Shown here piece by piece: positions 1 to 9,570 of a stretch of 29,425 nucleotides of DNA; position 1 is the stretch's first letter, and each line of letters begins with the position of its first letter. The DNA is from Chara braunii (taxonomy: Eukaryota > Streptophyta > Charophyceae > Charales > Characeae). The notes under the pieces are model-generated. The model worked only from the letters and a program-made list of their open reading frames with translations, did no database searches and had not been told where the DNA came from. Position numbers and translations under genes: made by a program. The stretch lies in contig BFEA01000355.1 in the NCBI GenBank assembly GCA_003427395.1, forward strand, positions 1,125,515-1,154,939. The letters are read 5' to 3'.

Positions 1-660
1 GGGGGGGGGGTATTACGAATAGACACCACATGTATGACTAGATTCCTCATAACCTCCCCTCGGAACTCTTCTCGATTGTCCGTAAGGATCTCCTCGGTGT
101 CCTGATCCATCCCGAGGAAACGGTTGGTAGCGTTATTTCCGCCGTTTGTCTAGTCTGACATGGGTAGGCCTCGATCCACTTTGAAAAGCGGTCGACGAAC
201 ACCAAAAGAATTGAATACTCACAGCTATTTGGTCCAGGGGGCACGACGATATCCGTCGTATCCATGCTAACCCTTTGAAATGGTCGTTGGACTACGGTGG
301 GCACTATCGACCTAGGTGGCTGAATCGGTGCCTTGTTTGCCACACAGACGGGACAATTTTTAACAATAAATTTAACATCATCCCTAATATTGGACCAGTA
401 CCACTAATTTTTGTCGATGGCCGCGTCGGTAATTCTGACAGCGAAATGTGCTGTTGTTTCTTCGTGGGCGGCTTTCACCCTGTCATATCTCATGAACGGA
501 TGCGGTACCGACGCTCCCGTCGGTTTTCCGCTTCTCTAACTGTCCTCCGTTCCACCTATAGTCTCGTGTCCTTTCATTGGCCCGTCTCCTTTCCTCTTTA
601 GAGAACTCTCGGAGAGAATTCCCGATAATCGTAGCTATCAATGCGACATCTCTCCACACC
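1..660 (-). pseudogene. pol: Gypsy integrase, N-terminal zinc domain and start of catalytic core, truncated
   Basis: Inserts the cDNA into the genome. A pre-domain is recognisable around 600-520 (RDYRWNGGQLEKR). The HHCC zinc-binding domain follows at about 480-345, with His residues in AHEETTAHFAV and the Cys pair in NCPVC. The catalytic core then begins: VSMDTTD supplies the first Asp, followed by VFVDRFSKWIEAYP. The second Asp region (ILTDNREEF) is readable near 100-60 only after a frameshift around 130. An in-frame TAG lies at 404-406, and the frame also shifts near 510. The glutamate of D,D-35-E and the C-terminal domain, including any chromodomain, lie beyond the left edge. Confidence 0.88.
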
Positions 661-677
661 TCTGCTCGTCTAAACAG

Positions 678-1076
678 TCAAGTCTTATCTAGGCCTTCCG
701 ACGTTGCCTCCAGAAACCGAGCCTCCGTCGGGATCTTATCAGTACAACACAAGGGGCAGAGCCACGACTTCTGGGGATTCCTATACTTGATACATGCCCC
801 ATGAGCTCTCGCTACACACTTAGCACAGTCTACCCATTCCACGTAACCCTCACCTTGTGGCTTCATCGACACAGAATAGACTCGAGAAATGGATTCACAG
901 AGAAAACAAAAACGATCGGGTAGGGAAGGCAGGGAGGAAGAGGATGGAGAGGGTGGGCCCTCAATGTTTCCTTCTCCTTGGGACGCCATGAAAACACGAG
1001 TCACTTCTTCGTCTGTCGAGGGAGCACCTTTATCTGGCCGTACCCGATCTCCTTGGGCGACTCCGGCTCCTTCCAC
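678..1076 (-). pseudogene. PHD-type zinc finger inside gypsy pol, between RNase H and integrase
   Basis: This open stretch (132 codons, continuing from RNase H by a one-base frame change) has a Ser/Pro-rich linker followed by a Cys4-His-Cys3 pattern: C57-x2-C60, C84-x2-C87-x4-H92-x2-C95, C107-x2-C110 (coordinates 747-908). The spacing is that of a canonical PHD finger, including the tryptophan two residues before the last Cys pair (SWLCPLC). It is not the integrase HHCC domain, which is present separately at 345-480. PHD fingers bind histone H3 tails in many nuclear proteins; a targeting role here is inference. No start codon is needed because this is part of a polyprotein. The frame ends at a TGA at 678. 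Confidence 0.75.
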
Positions 1077-1109
1077 GGGGTGATCTCCTCAGCGCGCGGC
1101 ACCTTACTT

Positions 1110-1500
1110 GGTCTGTGCAGACGCGTTAGCCCGTCCGCATTCCCGTGCCTCTCCATTTTCCGATGGACGATGTCGAACTCGTACTCCTGCAGCCTTACTG
1201 CCCATCGCCTAATCATACCCGTGTAATTGGTGAGCGTCTTGAGTGCCAGCAGGGGCTCATGATCCGTTACGAGGAGAAACTTTCGCCCATAGAGATAGGG
1301 GTGGAAGTGTTGGATTCCCCAGACTACAGCATAGCACTCTCCTTGGGGCGCCGAGTCATTCTTCATCTCGTCAGGTACCGTCCGAGAAGCATACCCGACC
1401 ACGTGTTCCTACCCGTCCTTTCCCTTCTGAGCCAGGATAGCAGAGATTGCTTCAGGCTGCCAATCGGTAATGAGTAGGAACCGTCGCTCAGGATCGGGCC
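1110..1500 (-). pseudogene. pol: Gypsy RNase H domain
   Basis: Degrades the RNA strand of the RNA-DNA hybrid during reverse transcription. The four acidic active-site positions are readable: Asp in LLITDW (about 1465), Glu in GECYAVVW, Asp in LLVTDHEPL and Asp in GNADGL (about 1135). An in-frame TAG at 1409-1411 interrupts it between KGKDG and EHVVGYASR. The domain is contiguous with RT upstream and leads directly into the PHD-finger region, with a frame change around 1076-1001. Confidence 0.9.
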
Positions 1501-2665
1501 GAATTAAAATAGGCGCCGACGCCAGGGCCTCTTTCAGAGTGGAAAAGGCCCGTTCACACTCTGCGTCCCAGTTTAGCGGTTGGTCCTTCCGTAGAAGGTT
1601 TGTCAGAGGTCGAGCAATTGCCACGAATCCCTTGATGAACCGCCAATAATACGAGGTCAGTCCCAAAAGGGCTCGGACCTGCGTGAGCAACATAGGCATG
1701 GGCACCTCCCGAACCGCCTCGACTTTCCTTGAATCCGATCTCAAGCCTCTCCGGGTTACCACGTACCCAAGAAACGAGATCTCGGGTATAAAAAAATCGC
1801 TTTTCTCCAAGGCGATTTTGAAGCCAGCGTCCCAGCGCTCCAAGTTTCCATTCAATATGTTGAGGGTGTCCATGAAACGACTCAAAATACACCAAAATGT
1901 CGTCCATGTACACAATAACACAAAAATTGATCATTCCTTGAGCCAGCCGGGTCTTGTTAACGAAATTTTGAAAAGTAACATTCATCGCTCTCTAGAAAGT
2001 CGTCGGTGCATTGCATATGCCCATCGGACAACGAACCCACTGCCATGTGCCTTCAAACAACACAAAGGACGTCTTTGGTCGGTCCTCTTCCCTTACCAGG
2101 ATATGGTGGAATCCATGCCGAATATCAAATTTACTAAAATAATTAGCACATCCAATCGCATCCAGCAAATCATCAATCCGGGGAGAGGGTATACATCTTT
2201 GATCGTGATATCGTTTAATTTCCGATAGTCAATCCAAATGCGAATAAATCCGTTTTTCTTCGGAACTAAAACTACCGGGAAAGACTAAGGACCGGTGGCG
2301 GGTTCGATCCAACTGTTGGCCTTGAACTCGCCGATGCGCTCTAATGCCGTATTTCGTTCCATGAGTGAGTACCGGTAAGGCTTGAAGTGGATTGGTGGGT
2401 GGTTGCCGGTCTGAATCTCATGCTGTATGACCAGGGACAACCCGATGTCTGCATCCTTGATGCTTATGACGTCTCGATACTCAGTGAGAATATCCGCAAT
2501 TAGTTGGTGAATTTTGTCGGGCACGCATTCCGGCACGTGTAATTCGTAGGGTTGTCTGTGGATGATGACGGACACATGTTTAGTGCGTATCACTTTCGTG
2601 CCCCAGGGTGGTGGGGAAGAGATAAAAGAGTTATCCGACCGCCACGAGAATTCGGTGGTCACCAC
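1501..2665 (-). pseudogene. pol: Gypsy reverse transcriptase, broken
   Basis: The RNA-dependent DNA polymerase domain. In order: the entry segment around 2430-2290 (QHEIQTGNHPPIHFKPYRYS), [20 protein letters not shown] at about 2280-2222, [21 protein letters not shown] after a one-base deletion near 2185, the FxGTWQWVRCPMG motif near 2060, then the catalytic YMDD at 1899-1910. After a further frameshift near 1870 the thumb/connection follows in another frame (SDFFIPEISFLGYVV, 1921-1500). In-frame TAG stops occur at 2285 and 1992; the latter replaces a Gln codon in the TTFQRAMN motif. Catalytic residues are preserved although the frame is not, indicating decay after insertion. Confidence 0.92.
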
Positions 2666-2669
2666 TTAA

Positions 2670-3863
2670 CCCTCTTCTTCTCGGATGGCCACGTGTTATT
2701 CGGTCGTTATCCGGTCCTCAATATCCCGGGAGTCTACCGGCCTCTTGACAACTTTTATCCCGATTTCGAATAGCGAGGCTTCGGGGTACCTAGGGGGTTC
2801 TGAAGCCTGTGTTTCCACTCCTAGGCGCAGTAATCATACCTCATTTTCCATGGTGAGAAGCGATCGGGGAGGTAAGTCCATAACATCGCAAAACGAGCGT
2901 TTGTCCAGGTAGCGTGGGAGCAACGGGGTAGCTCCCTCGTACAGGGTTCGAGGGGGTTCCGAAGAATCGGGCATCCTTGACACCTGTACTAGTGGCTCCC
3001 CTATGATAAGGGTCCGGGTTCGTCGGGCTCTCTCTTTGGTAAGCACGAACGTCTTTGTTGTTTTCTGTCGGACTGAGTAACAAATTATCGTCCGCGCCAG
3101 CTCTTGGATCGTCGGATCTGTCTCTTCTTCACTTTCCGAGTCCTTCGGAGATGGGGGCGTATGTTCCTTGCTGGAAGTTTCTGAATTGTCGGCCAATTCT
3201 TCCCACGTGACCATTCGGATCGACCCAATGGTATCCGGATGGATTCCACATGTCGAGCCAGCCGTCGTACGGAGGGTGATACGCATAGGGATCGCGCATA
3301 GGGATCGCGCATGGCTTGCCACCCGTGTTTTTGAGGACTACTACCCATCGCTCGAAGTTCACGCTGGCCGGCTTTGATACGTAAAAAGTGATCGCTTTTG
3401 TGAATGAGTCCTAGACGCATGGGTTCTGAGGTTCCCGGTGCGTCAGGTTTTGCTTCGTTGGCAGGGGCCTTCCCTTCTACCGCGGCCAGCTTGGCGAGTG
3501 CGAACCGTTTTTGATTGGCTTTACAGTGCTGCAACATGCGATGGTTAGCTTGTTCCGACATGGACAGAAGGTGTCCAATCGGGAATGGGATACGGTGATC
3601 GAGTGCTCGAACGATGTTGAGCACATCGATTTCCCCGGTAATGAATGCGGGACCCCCGGATTCCATTTCGCTGGGGGACGGTCCTTACTCCGAGACCTCT
3701 CGTTCCTCATCCGCCGGTCGGATTGCCTTAATCACACCCAACCCCGGATACCCCAAGGATATAAACTCATCGAGCGGGATAAGCTCCGCCTCCTTTTAAG
3801 TGGCGACTACTGCAGACACTACCCCGTCGACCTTCTACCATCGTCCCTAAGCTACCTGGCCCA
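2670..3863 (-). pseudogene. Post-Gag / protease-position region of the gypsy polyprotein
   Basis: This is where the aspartic protease normally lies, but I cannot find a D-S/T-G active-site triad in any frame. What is visible: a segment at about 3666-3480 containing FITGEIDVLNIVRALDHR and LLSMSEQANHRMLQHCK; a divergent stretch at about 3322-2834 containing acidic, serine-rich sequence and TLIIGEPLVQVSRMP; and then a segment continuing in frame across stops at 2834 (TGA), 2696 (TAA) and 2666 (TAA). An imperfect repeat of ATAGGGATCGCGC occurs at about 3287-3310. It belongs to the element by position and frame continuity. The protease is either too diverged to recognise or lost. Confidence 0.5.
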
Positions 3864-4939
3864 TTAGCCACCGGCGCTGCAGCCACCGGCGCAGCTCCTA
3901 CTCGGGCTTGCGTAGGCCGGTGCGGACAGTCCCGGGCGATATGACCAGGTTGATGACACGTGTAACAAACACTTAAGTGCTCCGCCCACAGCCGGAGCGG
4001 GGGCTACTCCTTGTGCCATCGGTGCGGCTCGAACTGCAATAGGGCGCATCGATCTCATTAATGACTCGATCCGAGCATTGTGCTCGCGTTGTTCCTTTTT
4101 ACTCCCTTGCATTAGGTTAAGCAGTGTGCGAGTTAGTTCTAAAATCGCGTTTGATTCGCTGGGCTTTGCAGGAGTGTCTGGGGGAGGCGGAGGTGTGACC
4201 ATGACTGGTAGTCCTGTGGTTATGTAAGGTATCGATCTCTTAGCCATGACTTGTTCTAGATAAGCGACGGGACCGGAGACGAAACCCATATTCTCAAATT
4301 TGTTCTGAAGTGCGGTTAGCTCGACTTTCGCCCGACCCAGTTCCGAGGAATCCCCATCCTTGGCGTGATCCTCACTTTCAGAAAACTAGCGACAAAGTTT
4401 CGCTCCATCTCTTCGGCCCCATCCGTAATCTGCTGCATGGTATGATTGATGGGAGAAAATTACTTTCGCAATTTTGCCCCCATCGCCCGACTACGAAGCC
4501 CATCGATGAATAAATCCCTCCCGACCTTCTCGTCCCTCTCGGATTTGACAAACAATCTGTAAAACCTACTACGATATTCCGTAACGGATTCGAGGGGCTT
4601 CTGAACACGATCCTTGATCATGAAGAAAGCCTGTTCAGGATGGATATAATCGAACCTGTTTAGGAAGTCCCTTTCGAAGGTCGGGAGATCGATCCAAGCG
4701 TAAGTGCTAAACTAGTGGTGCGCATCTCCTCCCAATCTGGCGGGGATGTTGATCCGGGCTTCATCGTTGTCGTACTGTTGTGCCTGTAGTGTGGCTAGCC
4801 ATGCCCCAGTCAGGTGATGTGCAGGGTCAAAAAGATACAAATCAGGTGAAGTCGCAGGTGCGCGAACTTGGATGGGTGGCGCGGGAATAGGTGCTCCGCC
4901 TAGTTGTACATTAACGTTTTGCGCTTGATTGGCGTTCAT
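3864..4939 (-). pseudogene. gag: Retrotransposon Gag, broken
   Basis: Structural nucleocapsid protein of the gypsy element. The ATG at 4939 opens a proline/alanine-rich N terminus (MNANQAQNVN...). The region around 4690-4480 then matches the retrotransposon Gag core: an aromatic-rich stretch with WIDLPTFERDFLNRF, then a segment containing LESVTEYRSRFYRL, as in plant gypsy Gags. A CCHC zinc knuckle (CYTCHQPGHIARDC) is encoded at 3926-3967. Stops interrupt at 4712-4714 (TAG) and 4460-4462 (TAA), both one transition from sense codons. A frameshift just before the knuckle puts it out of frame with the preceding open frame (4289-3864). The identity is certain; the copy is not functional. Confidence 0.88.
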
Positions 4940-5070
4940 GTTGGCGGCCGATCGGCTCCTCAGTACTATAGGATCACGTCGCGGCGCATTCCGTTGTCTA
5001 GGCTGCCCTCTGTTTGCCAGATCTCTTTGTGCGGCTAACCTACTCGCTTCTCTATGAGCTCGCCACGTGT

Positions 5071-5084
5071 CAGCTCCGATACCA
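5071..5084 (-). promoter_or_regulatory. Primer-binding site for initiator Met-tRNA
   Basis: The minus strand reads TGGTATCGGAGCTG. Plant LTR elements primed by initiator Met-tRNA typically carry TGGTATCAGAGC, so this is one transition away. It lies about 130 nt upstream of the gag ATG at 4939, the expected leader spacing, and places the inner edge of the 5' LTR at about 5085-5087. Confidence 0.8.
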
Positions 5085-5650
5085 ACCTCACGGTCGGCGC
5101 GACTTCCTGATCGGAGTGGGATGGGGCCCCGGAAGTGCGAAAAAAAAAGGGTGTGCCAAGGATTTTAGGAGTGTAGTGGAGTCCCAGGTCAGAACTGAGA
5201 TCTCCTGTGGCAAGTTCAGGGATAGTTGTGCAAGAACGCAAGCGCTGGTCGTATCGGGCGCTTCAGTTTTCGGGGACTATCGCCGTCGTTGGTTCCATCG
5301 CCGCAGTTGGTCCCGTATTTGGTGGATTGGTGCGATGCAATGACTGTCGCACTGTCCGTACAGTTGTTGGCGTCGCCCGTAACAGACTTCGGACTCCCAC
5401 GAGGCTGGCCTCAAGCGGAGGCCGTGCATTCGCTGCTCGACTTCGGTTCGGGTTCGTCAGGGGAATCCCGGAGCCCGATATAACTGGTATTGCCGACACT
5501 CTTCGCAGGATGTGCGGGGCCAGTAGTGAGCTATGGAATTCCACAGTACTACTGTGAGATGGTGATATGGACGGAGGCGATAGAAGGGATGGAAATCAGT
5601 ACAGATAACGACGAACCCCGGATATATATAGTACTGGGTGTTGTTGGGGT
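5085..5650 (-). mobile_element. Putative 5' LTR (partial, outer end not defined)
   Basis: The DNA immediately beyond the primer-binding site should be the 5' LTR. No clean terminal CA is visible at the inner edge and the partner LTR is outside the window, so the outer boundary cannot be fixed; 5650 is a nominal limit placed just past the TATA-like sequence. The stretch is GC-rich with overlapping open frames on both strands, none resembling a known protein. Assignment rests on position only. Confidence 0.4.
5621..5630 (-). promoter_or_regulatory. TATA-like box, possible LTR promoter
   Basis: GATATATATA on the plus strand reads TATATATATC on the minus strand. It is the strongest TATA-like sequence in the presumed LTR and points toward gag, about 540 nt from the primer-binding site. 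This is a motif match only. Confidence 0.3.
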
Positions 5651-6474
5651 TAGGATAGTCAGGGCCCCTAGGATCGCTGGTTATAGCCCAGTGAAAGTCC
5701 CCCGCGCACAGTCAGTGGTTCTCCATCAGACAGGGGAATTATGGGTTCCTCAGGCTTTCACGATCGATGATCCCGAAGGGGGGTTCTACAACCATGTCCG
5801 ACTCGTGGTCTCACTCATCCCTGGAGGTGAGCCGGGATCGAGGTCGACTCGTGCAGACGTGCGTGTAGGTCGCAACTCCGTTTCTCGGAATCGCGGTCGT
5901 ACGCGAGCGTGCACATGGGCGAGAAGGACTCGGACCTTGACCTTTCGTGTCAGTCGGCCGGTGTCGGCGTATCGACTATGTTCTTCACGTATGCAGCCAC
6001 CCTCTCTTTACAGCTTCGTCCTTCCAGGAGAGGTCCTAGTCATTACATGCGCATCCATACCATCTATGTGACGAAGGGAAAGAAGAGGGGAGCAATTGTT
6101 CCGACATCGAGGGCCAACACCTCACAGCACTCTCGGGATCCTATGACAATCAAAGCTAGGAATCAAATTGAAACATTCGCAACGAGTATTTTCAACTAGA
6201 TCCGGGATTCTGTGCAACACAGATGGGTACTAGAAGGTGACGAAATTGAAATCAAACAATCATTACAAAGCAAAATTGAAACTGAAAAATATCACTCGAG
6301 AGAGGGGTGGGAGAAGGGTTTACGTCCATTCCATCCATACACACGAAGCAAAACAACACAGAAAATCCGAGACGATTTACAGGGAAGATTTGAAATTGCC
6401 ACAACCAGATTGGCCACGGCGGACATCAAAATCATACAGAAGATGGGAGGAAAAGACACCATCCCTTACACAAC

Positions 6475-6477
<3 letters not shown>
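5651..6477. other. Anonymous sequence, no gene recognised
   Basis: GC-rich at the left and grading to A-rich after about 6080. Open frames on the plus strand (for example 5490-6071) show no recognisable domain and overlap equally long frames on the other strand. It may include the outer LTR of the gypsy element, but no terminal repeat or target duplication could be identified. Confidence 0.5.

Positions 6478-6541
<64 letters not shown>
6478..6541. repeat. (CT)n microsatellite, about 32 units
   Basis: Uninterrupted CT dinucleotides followed by a C-rich CCCCACCACCACC stretch. Open frames through it encode only Ser-Leu repeats and are not genes. Confidence 0.97.
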
Positions 6542-6543
<2 letters not shown>

Positions 6544-8186
6544 CACCACCACCATCCCCAATGCGGACAGTCTGTCGCCGCGCATCAACACAGAGTTGTC
6601 ACCCCGCTTGGTTTGAATATGCGAGCCAGGTTCACCCGTGCGCCACAGTCCGTCGCGGCCCGCACGTCAACCCCTCATACCCGACACCAACTCGTCGAAT
6701 CGCCCAACTCTCTCGTCAACTCACCTCTTAAGCTGACTCGTTAGCCGACCCTCACTGATTGCGCTAACTCCAAAGTTTATAGAGAGAAAACTAATCGCGC
6801 TTGCGAAATTTATAGTATGCATGCTTGCGCGAGAGATATGGGATTAAGCCCACGTGAGAAGGAGGATAAAAGGAGGAAGTGCCTACGTCTGCATGGCCAG
6901 GCCGTGGCGTGGGGGACACGCTCCACGCATCGATCCGGTCATGCAGGCGTTCAGGCCGACTGGAACAGTGAACAAAGAGGGAGAAGGCGGGGGAACATGA
7001 GGGAATCAAGAAAGAAGAAAGATACAGTTACAATCGTGCCCGCCTAAAGTGATGGTTACACCCAATATTAAGGGCGCGGTCCAGTCAGAGCCCAGTTCCC
7101 AACGCGGCAAGATGTGCGCGAGTAAGAAGCGCGGTGCAACAAAATTCAGAGGTCCTAAATTCCTAGCTTAAAATCCTAATTTATAAAAATAAATTTCAAC
7201 AAAGAAACAATTCCGAGAGCCCGCGGGGGCTCGACATTAGTTCAAAATTCAAAAATGTCGTTTCCGTGCGACGATCGCACAAAAATTCCTAGTTCCCACA
7301 GCAGAACAAGAAAGAAGCTATGGTAACAGTTATCTTTCGCGCCTACCAATGCGCGACCACTCAACCACCCACGCGGGACCTTCCTGACACCGGCCCAACA
7401 GATTCCAATTAGAAAGCAAAAAAGAAGCGAGGGCATCCTTGCAACTTGCCCAACCGACCCCTGCCCACGCATTTTACCCGATTAGCCTGACCCATTCCCC
7501 CAAAGCGGCTCCGCGCAGAAAGTCGCGCAATTACAGAAGACAGTTCGTCACAAAGCCAACAGATTCTTGAAGGCAACCACAGGTGGGAACACCACAAGAC
7601 AAGACATCGCGGACGATGAAGACATTGGGCAATAAAAAACAGATTACCTGGTCGCCGACAACAATCTCACATCCAGTAGGCTTGCTCTCCAAGAACCTGC
7701 AGCACAGATCGGCTCAGCTCACATTGTCAGGAGTCTGCTATTGCCGAAATCTTAAAAGAAAAAGAAGGGTTTGAGTGGGCACAGTACTTATAATGGGGGG
7801 CTGAGGACACCCGGAATTGGCTTGGTCTAGTACACATGAGGGCGGTGAGCCCCGAACATGACACTGGGCGACTCTGGGTCTGAGTCGTGGCCTGAATACA
7901 CTTAGTTCCAAAAAAGGAAGGGAAGAGTAACATATGCAGCCCCGAGGGAGAATTTAGCTCAGTCTCTGAACTGTGAAAGCATGCAGGCCACAACTGAAAC
8001 AAACCAAAACAAGAACTACAGAACCGACAATGCACGACACGGAACATGATTAAGCTAGAGGTAGGCTGTCAGGTAGGCACGCAGCTCAGAATGCGGAGTA
8101 GTGTTGCCTGCCAAAATTCCATGATCACAAATGAGGCCTTCTTCTGGCTGCCATTACAACTGCATATTTGTCTGAAGAAGCAAACT
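6542..8186. other. Anonymous intergenic DNA
   Basis: No convincing gene, RNA or terminal-repeat structure seen on either strand. Short frames (up to 106 codons, e.g. minus 8047-7727) lack recognisable motifs. The stretch ends at the target-site duplication of the small retroposon at 8187. Confidence 0.5.
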
Positions 8187-8193
8187 GAATGTT

Positions 8194-8338
8194 CAGGGAC
8201 GCTGGACCCGCTTTCCAGCAGGTGCTGCTCCCCACCAATAGATGGAGCCTCCTGAGAAATGCTAGAGGTATCTGCTCTTACCAGCACCCCTAGCATCCTC
8301 TCGAGTTGTTTGTAAAAAAAAAAAAAAAAAAAAAAAAA
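8194..8338 (+). mobile_element. Small non-coding retroposon (SINE-like) with poly(A) and TSD
   Basis: About 120 bp of unique sequence followed by 25 A (8314-8338), flanked by GAATGTT at 8187-8193 and 8339-8345. A diverged second copy lies on the minus strand at 22763-22896, so it is a dispersed family. No tRNA A/B boxes were found. It contains a hairpin whose arms begin ATGCTAGAGG and end CCCCTAGCAT (about 8253-8296). The poly(A) and short target duplications are the signature of LINE-mediated retroposition. Its source RNA is not recognised. Confidence 0.72.
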
Positions 8339-8390
8339 GAATGTTGACGCCCGCTAGGACGGATCTCCCCAAGATCCCTCAGTTGGTGGC

Positions 8391-9163
8391 AAATGGGACC
8401 CTACTGAGGACCTGAGAATTGATGTATCAGCATGGGGCTAGAGGATTGACGGATAACTGGTGACAGGTTTGAAAAAACTCAGTGTCAGGGTTATCTCGAA
8501 GAGAAACCGCAATGACTCATCTATCGCAAACAAAATTGAGCAAAGGTGGCTCAGAACAGTGTCGATAGTTGCTCCTCCAACAAGCTCAGAGCTCACCAAA
8601 GTGTGGATCCAGCTAAAGAATATCCCATCACAAAAGTTGGCCTCCCTTCTGTGGCTGCAATCACATTTGGCAGTGCCAACAACTCTGTGGCTCTCAGAGA
8701 GAGGAATGGACTTTGACACAACCTGTGATCGCTGCCATATTCAACTGGAATCATTGAGCCACTTATGGTGGGACTGCCCATGATCAAGGAAATGGTGGAG
8801 ATGGTGGGAGATGCACTGGCAAAGGTTCGCAGGCCAGACAGGACTCACAGGCGAGCAGTGGGTATTACTGGGGGCAGTTCCACAGGGGAGGAGCATATCT
8901 GAGGGCTGGGGATATATTGCACAGGTGGGTCGTGCTATCGTGCTATTATGGGTCATTTGGCTGGATCGGAATAATCTAAGGTTGCAAGGCGAAGCCTCCT
9001 GGAACCTCACGCCGAAACCACCTTCATGACCCTTCTGGCTACTGCTATCCGAACAGACTGGTTGCGGAGAGTAGTGCAAGGAGACAGACATGAAGGCCTA
9101 GTATGGTTTCGGAAAACTTGGGGCTTGGGCCTGGTCTTGGGTAAATGGATTGACCGAAGGTAA
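8391..9163 (+). pseudogene. L1-type LINE ORF2, C-terminal remnant (zf-RVT region)
   Basis: Frame-continuous sequence from KWDPTEDLRIDVSAWG through a zf-RVT-like segment (WIQLKNIPSQKLASLLWLQ) to a zinc pattern C-x2-C-x8-H-x4-C in CDRCHIQLESLSHLWWDCP, then a tail ending WFRKTWGLGLVLGKWIDRR. This is the domain that follows reverse transcriptase in plant L1-like ORF2 proteins. Stops occur at 8439, 8454 and 8781 and a frameshift near 9015, so it is dead. RT and endonuclease are absent (5'-truncated). It is related to, but distinct from, the fragment at 24654-25499. The following DNA to about 9388 may be its 3' UTR. Confidence 0.82.
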
Positions 9164-9306
9164 AGATTTATGTAGGGGTTTTAGGACGCCCAGTTCTCAG
9201 CATGCGCTGCTTCCCACGGATGGATTGGAGCCTTGGTTACAAAAAAAGAAAAGGACGAACCAGGTGCACTCGGTTCCAGTCGGCGGCCGCAGTAGGCTGA
9301 CACTAG

Positions 9307-9388
9307 GTAAGGGTGGGCAGGGAGAGTGTCAGGTTTTGGGAACGGAAGTAAGGGTGGGCGGGCAGAATGTCAAGTTTTCGGAACGGAA
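9307..9388 (+). repeat. 41-bp tandem duplication
   Basis: Two 41-bp units, each starting GTAAGGGTGGGC and ending GGAACGGAA, at 9307-9347 and 9348-9388, with about five differences. They lie downstream of the LINE ORF2 stop. Short tandem repeats are common in LINE 3' UTRs, which fits the position. Confidence 0.9.
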
Positions 9389-9570
9389 CGCTGGACTCGG
9401 GCACAGACCGCAAATAGGTCTGTATACTAAAAGGGATAGGTGAGATAGGGGGGAGGGACAGAGGGAAGATTAGTGGTACTAGGATACTCAGAAAATCCGA
9501 ACAACGGACTGTACTGCAGTAATGTTAGTTATTGCAAGTTTCGAAGTTTTTTTTTTTTTTTTTTTTTTTT

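Larger units (their letters stand above)
1..5084 (-). mobile_element. Ty3/gypsy LTR retrotransposon, decayed, internal region
   Basis: Reading leftward from a primer-binding site at 5071-5084, the minus strand holds gag with a CCHC knuckle, a post-gag region, reverse transcriptase, RNase H, a PHD-type finger and integrase. RT-RNaseH-IN is the gypsy order; in Ty1/copia, integrase precedes RT. Reading frames are broken by at least nine premature stops (4712, 4460, 2834, 2696, 2666, 2285, 1992, 1409 and 404) and about six frameshifts, so the copy cannot make a polyprotein. The element runs off the left edge inside integrase, next to a run of ten G that may be an assembly edge. The 3' LTR is therefore not in view. 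Confidence 0.93.

Noticed and set aside
5035-6199. Several overlapping frames of about 70-190 codons
   Set aside because: No domains, long frames on both strands in GC-rich DNA, and position consistent with a non-coding LTR.
8200-8245. CCAGCAGGTG...-like sequence resembling a vertebrate CTCF site
   Set aside because: CTCF is not known in plants or algae; the match is short and lies in a retroposon.
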